NCBI GenBank assembly: GCA_963677175.2
Contig: CAXXES010000007.1
Span: 558,001 to 622,000, forward strand
Length of the DNA: 64,000 nt
From: Sunxiuqinia sp963677175
Lineage (GTDB): Bacteria > Bacteroidota > Bacteroidia > Bacteroidales > Prolixibacteraceae
Direction of reading: 5' to 3'
Each line of letters opens with the position of its first letter. Position 1 is the first letter of the stretch. The translations under genes and the position numbers were made by a program. Shown here one piece after another: positions 62,711 through 64,000 of this stretch. The notes under the pieces were generated by a model, which saw nothing but the letters and a program-made list of their open reading frames with translations, was not told the origin of the DNA and ran no database searches.

Positions 62711-63307
62711 TTAAGCGGGATTTGACTCATCAGTTCCAACTGAAAAATCACCTTTTATTTTGTATGGATTGCTTGCTGGCACACGCTCAAAAGCATCGGC
62801 CGGACACACGCGGGCAATGGAACATTCGTTGCAGTTGACACACAAATCGTGTCGGACCTGCAAGTGCAACGAGCCATTACCAAAAGACGAACAGCCCTCG
62901 ACGCATTTGGCACATCCAAAGCACAAATCCTCGTCAATTTCGTATTCAAAATAGGGATCTTCGACAAACTTACGCCGGATAGCCGAGATCGGACAAAGCT
63001 GGTTCTCTGCCGCGGTTGACAATGCATTCGCATCGGGTTTGAGGTAGCCACCGCATAAATCGCAGTAACCGCACAGGTCGTAGGCATGCACGCATTTCAC
63101 TGCTGAAGGTGTCATCACACAATAATCGGCACAACGTCCGCAGTAAACACATTTGAAGGGGTCAAGCTGCCACACGTAATCGTCGGCGCTGACCTTCAGC
63201 GCAGCTGCTGTAGCCACCCCAGCCAGCGAAACACCCAGCGTCCAGCGCATCCCGGTTTGGATAAACTCACGCCTGCTGGCCTGCTTGTGTTCTTTTTTAT
63301 CGCTCAT
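62711..63307 (-). CDS. Tat-exported multi-cluster 4Fe-4S ferredoxin
   Basis: 198 aa from the ATG at 63307; it overlaps the upstream mini-protein by 11 bp. The N-terminus has a twin-arginine signal (SRREFIQTGMRW then a hydrophobic stretch), so it is probably exported folded with its clusters. Ferredoxin-type motifs: CVYCGRCADYC, CGYCDLCGGY, CFGCAKCVEGC and CVNCNECSIARVCP, enough for three or four 4Fe-4S clusters, similar to NapG/NrfC-type electron-transfer subunits. Encoded next to the membrane polyferredoxin (13-nt gap), a combination that recalls NapGH. Confidence 0.88.
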   Translation of the reverse strand: MSDKKEHKQASRREFIQTGMRWTLGVSLAGVATAAALKVSADDYVWQLDPFKCVYCGRCADYCVMTPSAVKCVHAYDLCGYCDLCGGYLKPDANALSTAAENQLCPISAIRRKFVEDPYFEYEIDEDLCFGCAKCVEGCSSFGNGSLHLQVRHDLCVNCNECSIARVCPADAFERVPASNPYKIKGDFSVGTDESNPA

Positions 63308-63494
63308 CTTGTCTGCTTTGTTTTGCTTTATCCAACCCGCACCCGCTGAAAGCAGTACATGATTTGCATACGCTGTTCTCCGAACAGGTAAAATCAACTT
63401 TGTTCCGGCTCACCAAAAACAGGGAGCCTCCCACGATCCCGGTCAAAACGCTCAGGCGTAAACCAGTCTGTATAAATTCTCTCCGATTCATCAT
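63297..63494 (-). CDS. 65-aa twin-arginine mini-protein with Cys-rich tail
   Basis: Short but well-supported gene: its ATG overlaps the stop of the NHL gene (ATGA at 63494-63491) and its stop overlaps the start of the ferredoxin gene. The N-terminus NRREFIQTGLRL followed by a hydrophobic stretch is nearly the same as the twin-arginine signal of the next gene product (RREFIQTGMRW). The mature part is only about 35 aa with CSENSVCKSCTAFSGCG, four Cys that could bind a small cluster or metal. Family unknown to me. It may be an assembly or subunit partner of the exported ferredoxin. Confidence 0.75.
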   Translation of the reverse strand: MMNRREFIQTGLRLSVLTGIVGGSLFLVSRNKVDFTCSENSVCKSCTAFSGCGLDKAKQSRQDER

Positions 63495-64000
63495 TCGTTG
63501 TTTTTCGGTTTGAATACACGCACTTGCTTGCGGCTAAAATCGAGTAAAATCACCCGTCCTTCGTCATCCACACAAACATCAGGCGCTTGGGCATCGTCAT
63601 CAAACATATCCGGCGACGCAACCACCCCGATGTATTTACCATGCTGATCGTATATTTTTACACGAACAATTCCTTTTTCGCTGGTCACAAAGGCATTTTC
63701 CTCCATAATCGCCATATGTGCGGGATTGCAACATCCGCTAAATCCTTCGGTTTTCACTGATGAAGCTGTCCACGAACTGCGCATTGCACCATCGGCATTA
63801 AAGTTTTCCAAGCTGTGGCGTCCGGGGTTAACCGCCCACAAATAGTTTTCTTCATTCAAAGCGATATCGAAATAAGGACTGGGAATAACAAATCCCGGAA
63901 CTGCTTTGTCTTCATCCCGTTCTCCAATCTGCTGAAGCAGTTCTCCTTGATGCGAAAATTGATAGACGAGTTGGTTACCAGCATCGGCCACATAAACAAA
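63491..64000 (-). CDS. NHL-repeat beta-propeller protein (C-terminal part, cut by window end)
   Basis: The frame stays open to the end of the window, where it reads FVYVADAGNQLVYQF, a typical NHL blade, so the gene continues beyond 64000. About 170 residues are visible, with blades such as NYLWAVNPGRHSLENFNADG and PDVCVDDEGRVILLDFSRKQVRVFKPK. A CCNP motif (FSGCCNPAHMAI) lies mid-way. First visible gene of the long minus-strand redox run, coupled to the mini-protein by an ATGA overlap. NHL propellers often act as exported binding scaffolds; no enzymatic role can be read. Confidence 0.85.
   Translation of the reverse strand, partial: FVYVADAGNQLVYQFSHQGELLQQIGERDEDKAVPGFVIPSPYFDIALNEENYLWAVNPGRHSLENFNADGAMRSSWTASSVKTEGFSGCCNPAHMAIMEENAFVTSEKGIVRVKIYDQHGKYIGVVASPDMFDDDAQAPDVCVDDEGRVILLDFSRKQVRVFKPKNNE

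Overview
The window is about 64 kb of a Bacteroidota genome. The evidence is a SusC/SusD pair, many lipoproteins whose signal peptides end in a Cys lipobox, near-absence of Shine-Dalgarno sites, and promoters of the TTTG-N19-21-TAnnTTTG type. The mix of anaerobic-style redox genes, a sulfatase locus and both oxygen-dependent and oxygen-independent heme enzymes suggests a facultative marine or sediment Bacteroidota, perhaps Marinilabiliales/Prolixibacteraceae. The lineage is an inference; no rRNA or marker gene is present.

Layout. 0.2-12.4 kb (+): a polysaccharide-utilisation-type locus with SusC, SusD, a formylglycine sulfatase, two paralogous FAD-dependent oxidoreductases, a CstA-family carrier and a 3-keto-disaccharide-hydrolase (DUF1080) lipoprotein. 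It has no glycoside hydrolase. 12.7-16.9 kb (+): an outer-membrane barrel plus glycine betaine ABC transporter proVWX, with a promoter in front and a terminator behind. 17.0-21.2 kb (-): hemN-hemG-hemF-doxX, with a 21-bp tandem repeat between hemG and hemF. 21.4-36.5 kb: mixed housekeeping genes (C1 peptidase, a catalytically degenerate beta-lactamase-fold lipoprotein, OB-fold lipoprotein, bifunctional lipid acyltransferase, two radical SAM proteins, DUF4197, DUF4301, TPR protein, ComA). This stretch is interrupted by a 2-kb gene-free interval (22.7-24.7 kb) with a 13-copy 21-bp repeat array and several palindromes. 36.8-42.9 kb (+): a TCA operon encoding aconitase, two unrelated isocitrate dehydrogenases and citrate synthase. 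43.0-44.4 kb: a gene-free interval holding what looks like a roughly 540-nt RNA gene with its own promoter and terminator, followed by a 41-bp tandem repeat. 44.4-47.6 kb: a Crp/Fnr regulator divergent from a CoA-disulfide-reductase protein with three rhodanese domains.

47.6-64.0 kb: everything lies on the minus strand and is tightly spaced. Reading in the direction of transcription: an NHL-repeat protein (cut by the window end), a 65-aa twin-arginine mini-protein, a Tat-type multi-cluster ferredoxin, a membrane polyferredoxin, a membrane-anchored PQQ-like propeller, a NuoE-NuoF/HydB-like fusion, a GxxExxY protein, a 2Fe-2S/GltD-like FAD oxidoreductase, a second propeller, a RhuM-Fic protein, a family-4 glycosyltransferase, and an ABC ATPase with its FtsX-type permease. 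The core redox/propeller set matches no pathway I recognise. It is the best candidate for an undescribed system: cytosolic NAD(P)H-linked flavoprotein modules, membrane and extracytoplasmic iron-sulfur proteins, and beta-propellers. The GxxExxY and RhuM-Fic genes look like later insertions.

Several starts were moved downstream of the longest possible ORF where overlap, a signal peptide or a promoter argued for it; the reason is given with each gene.
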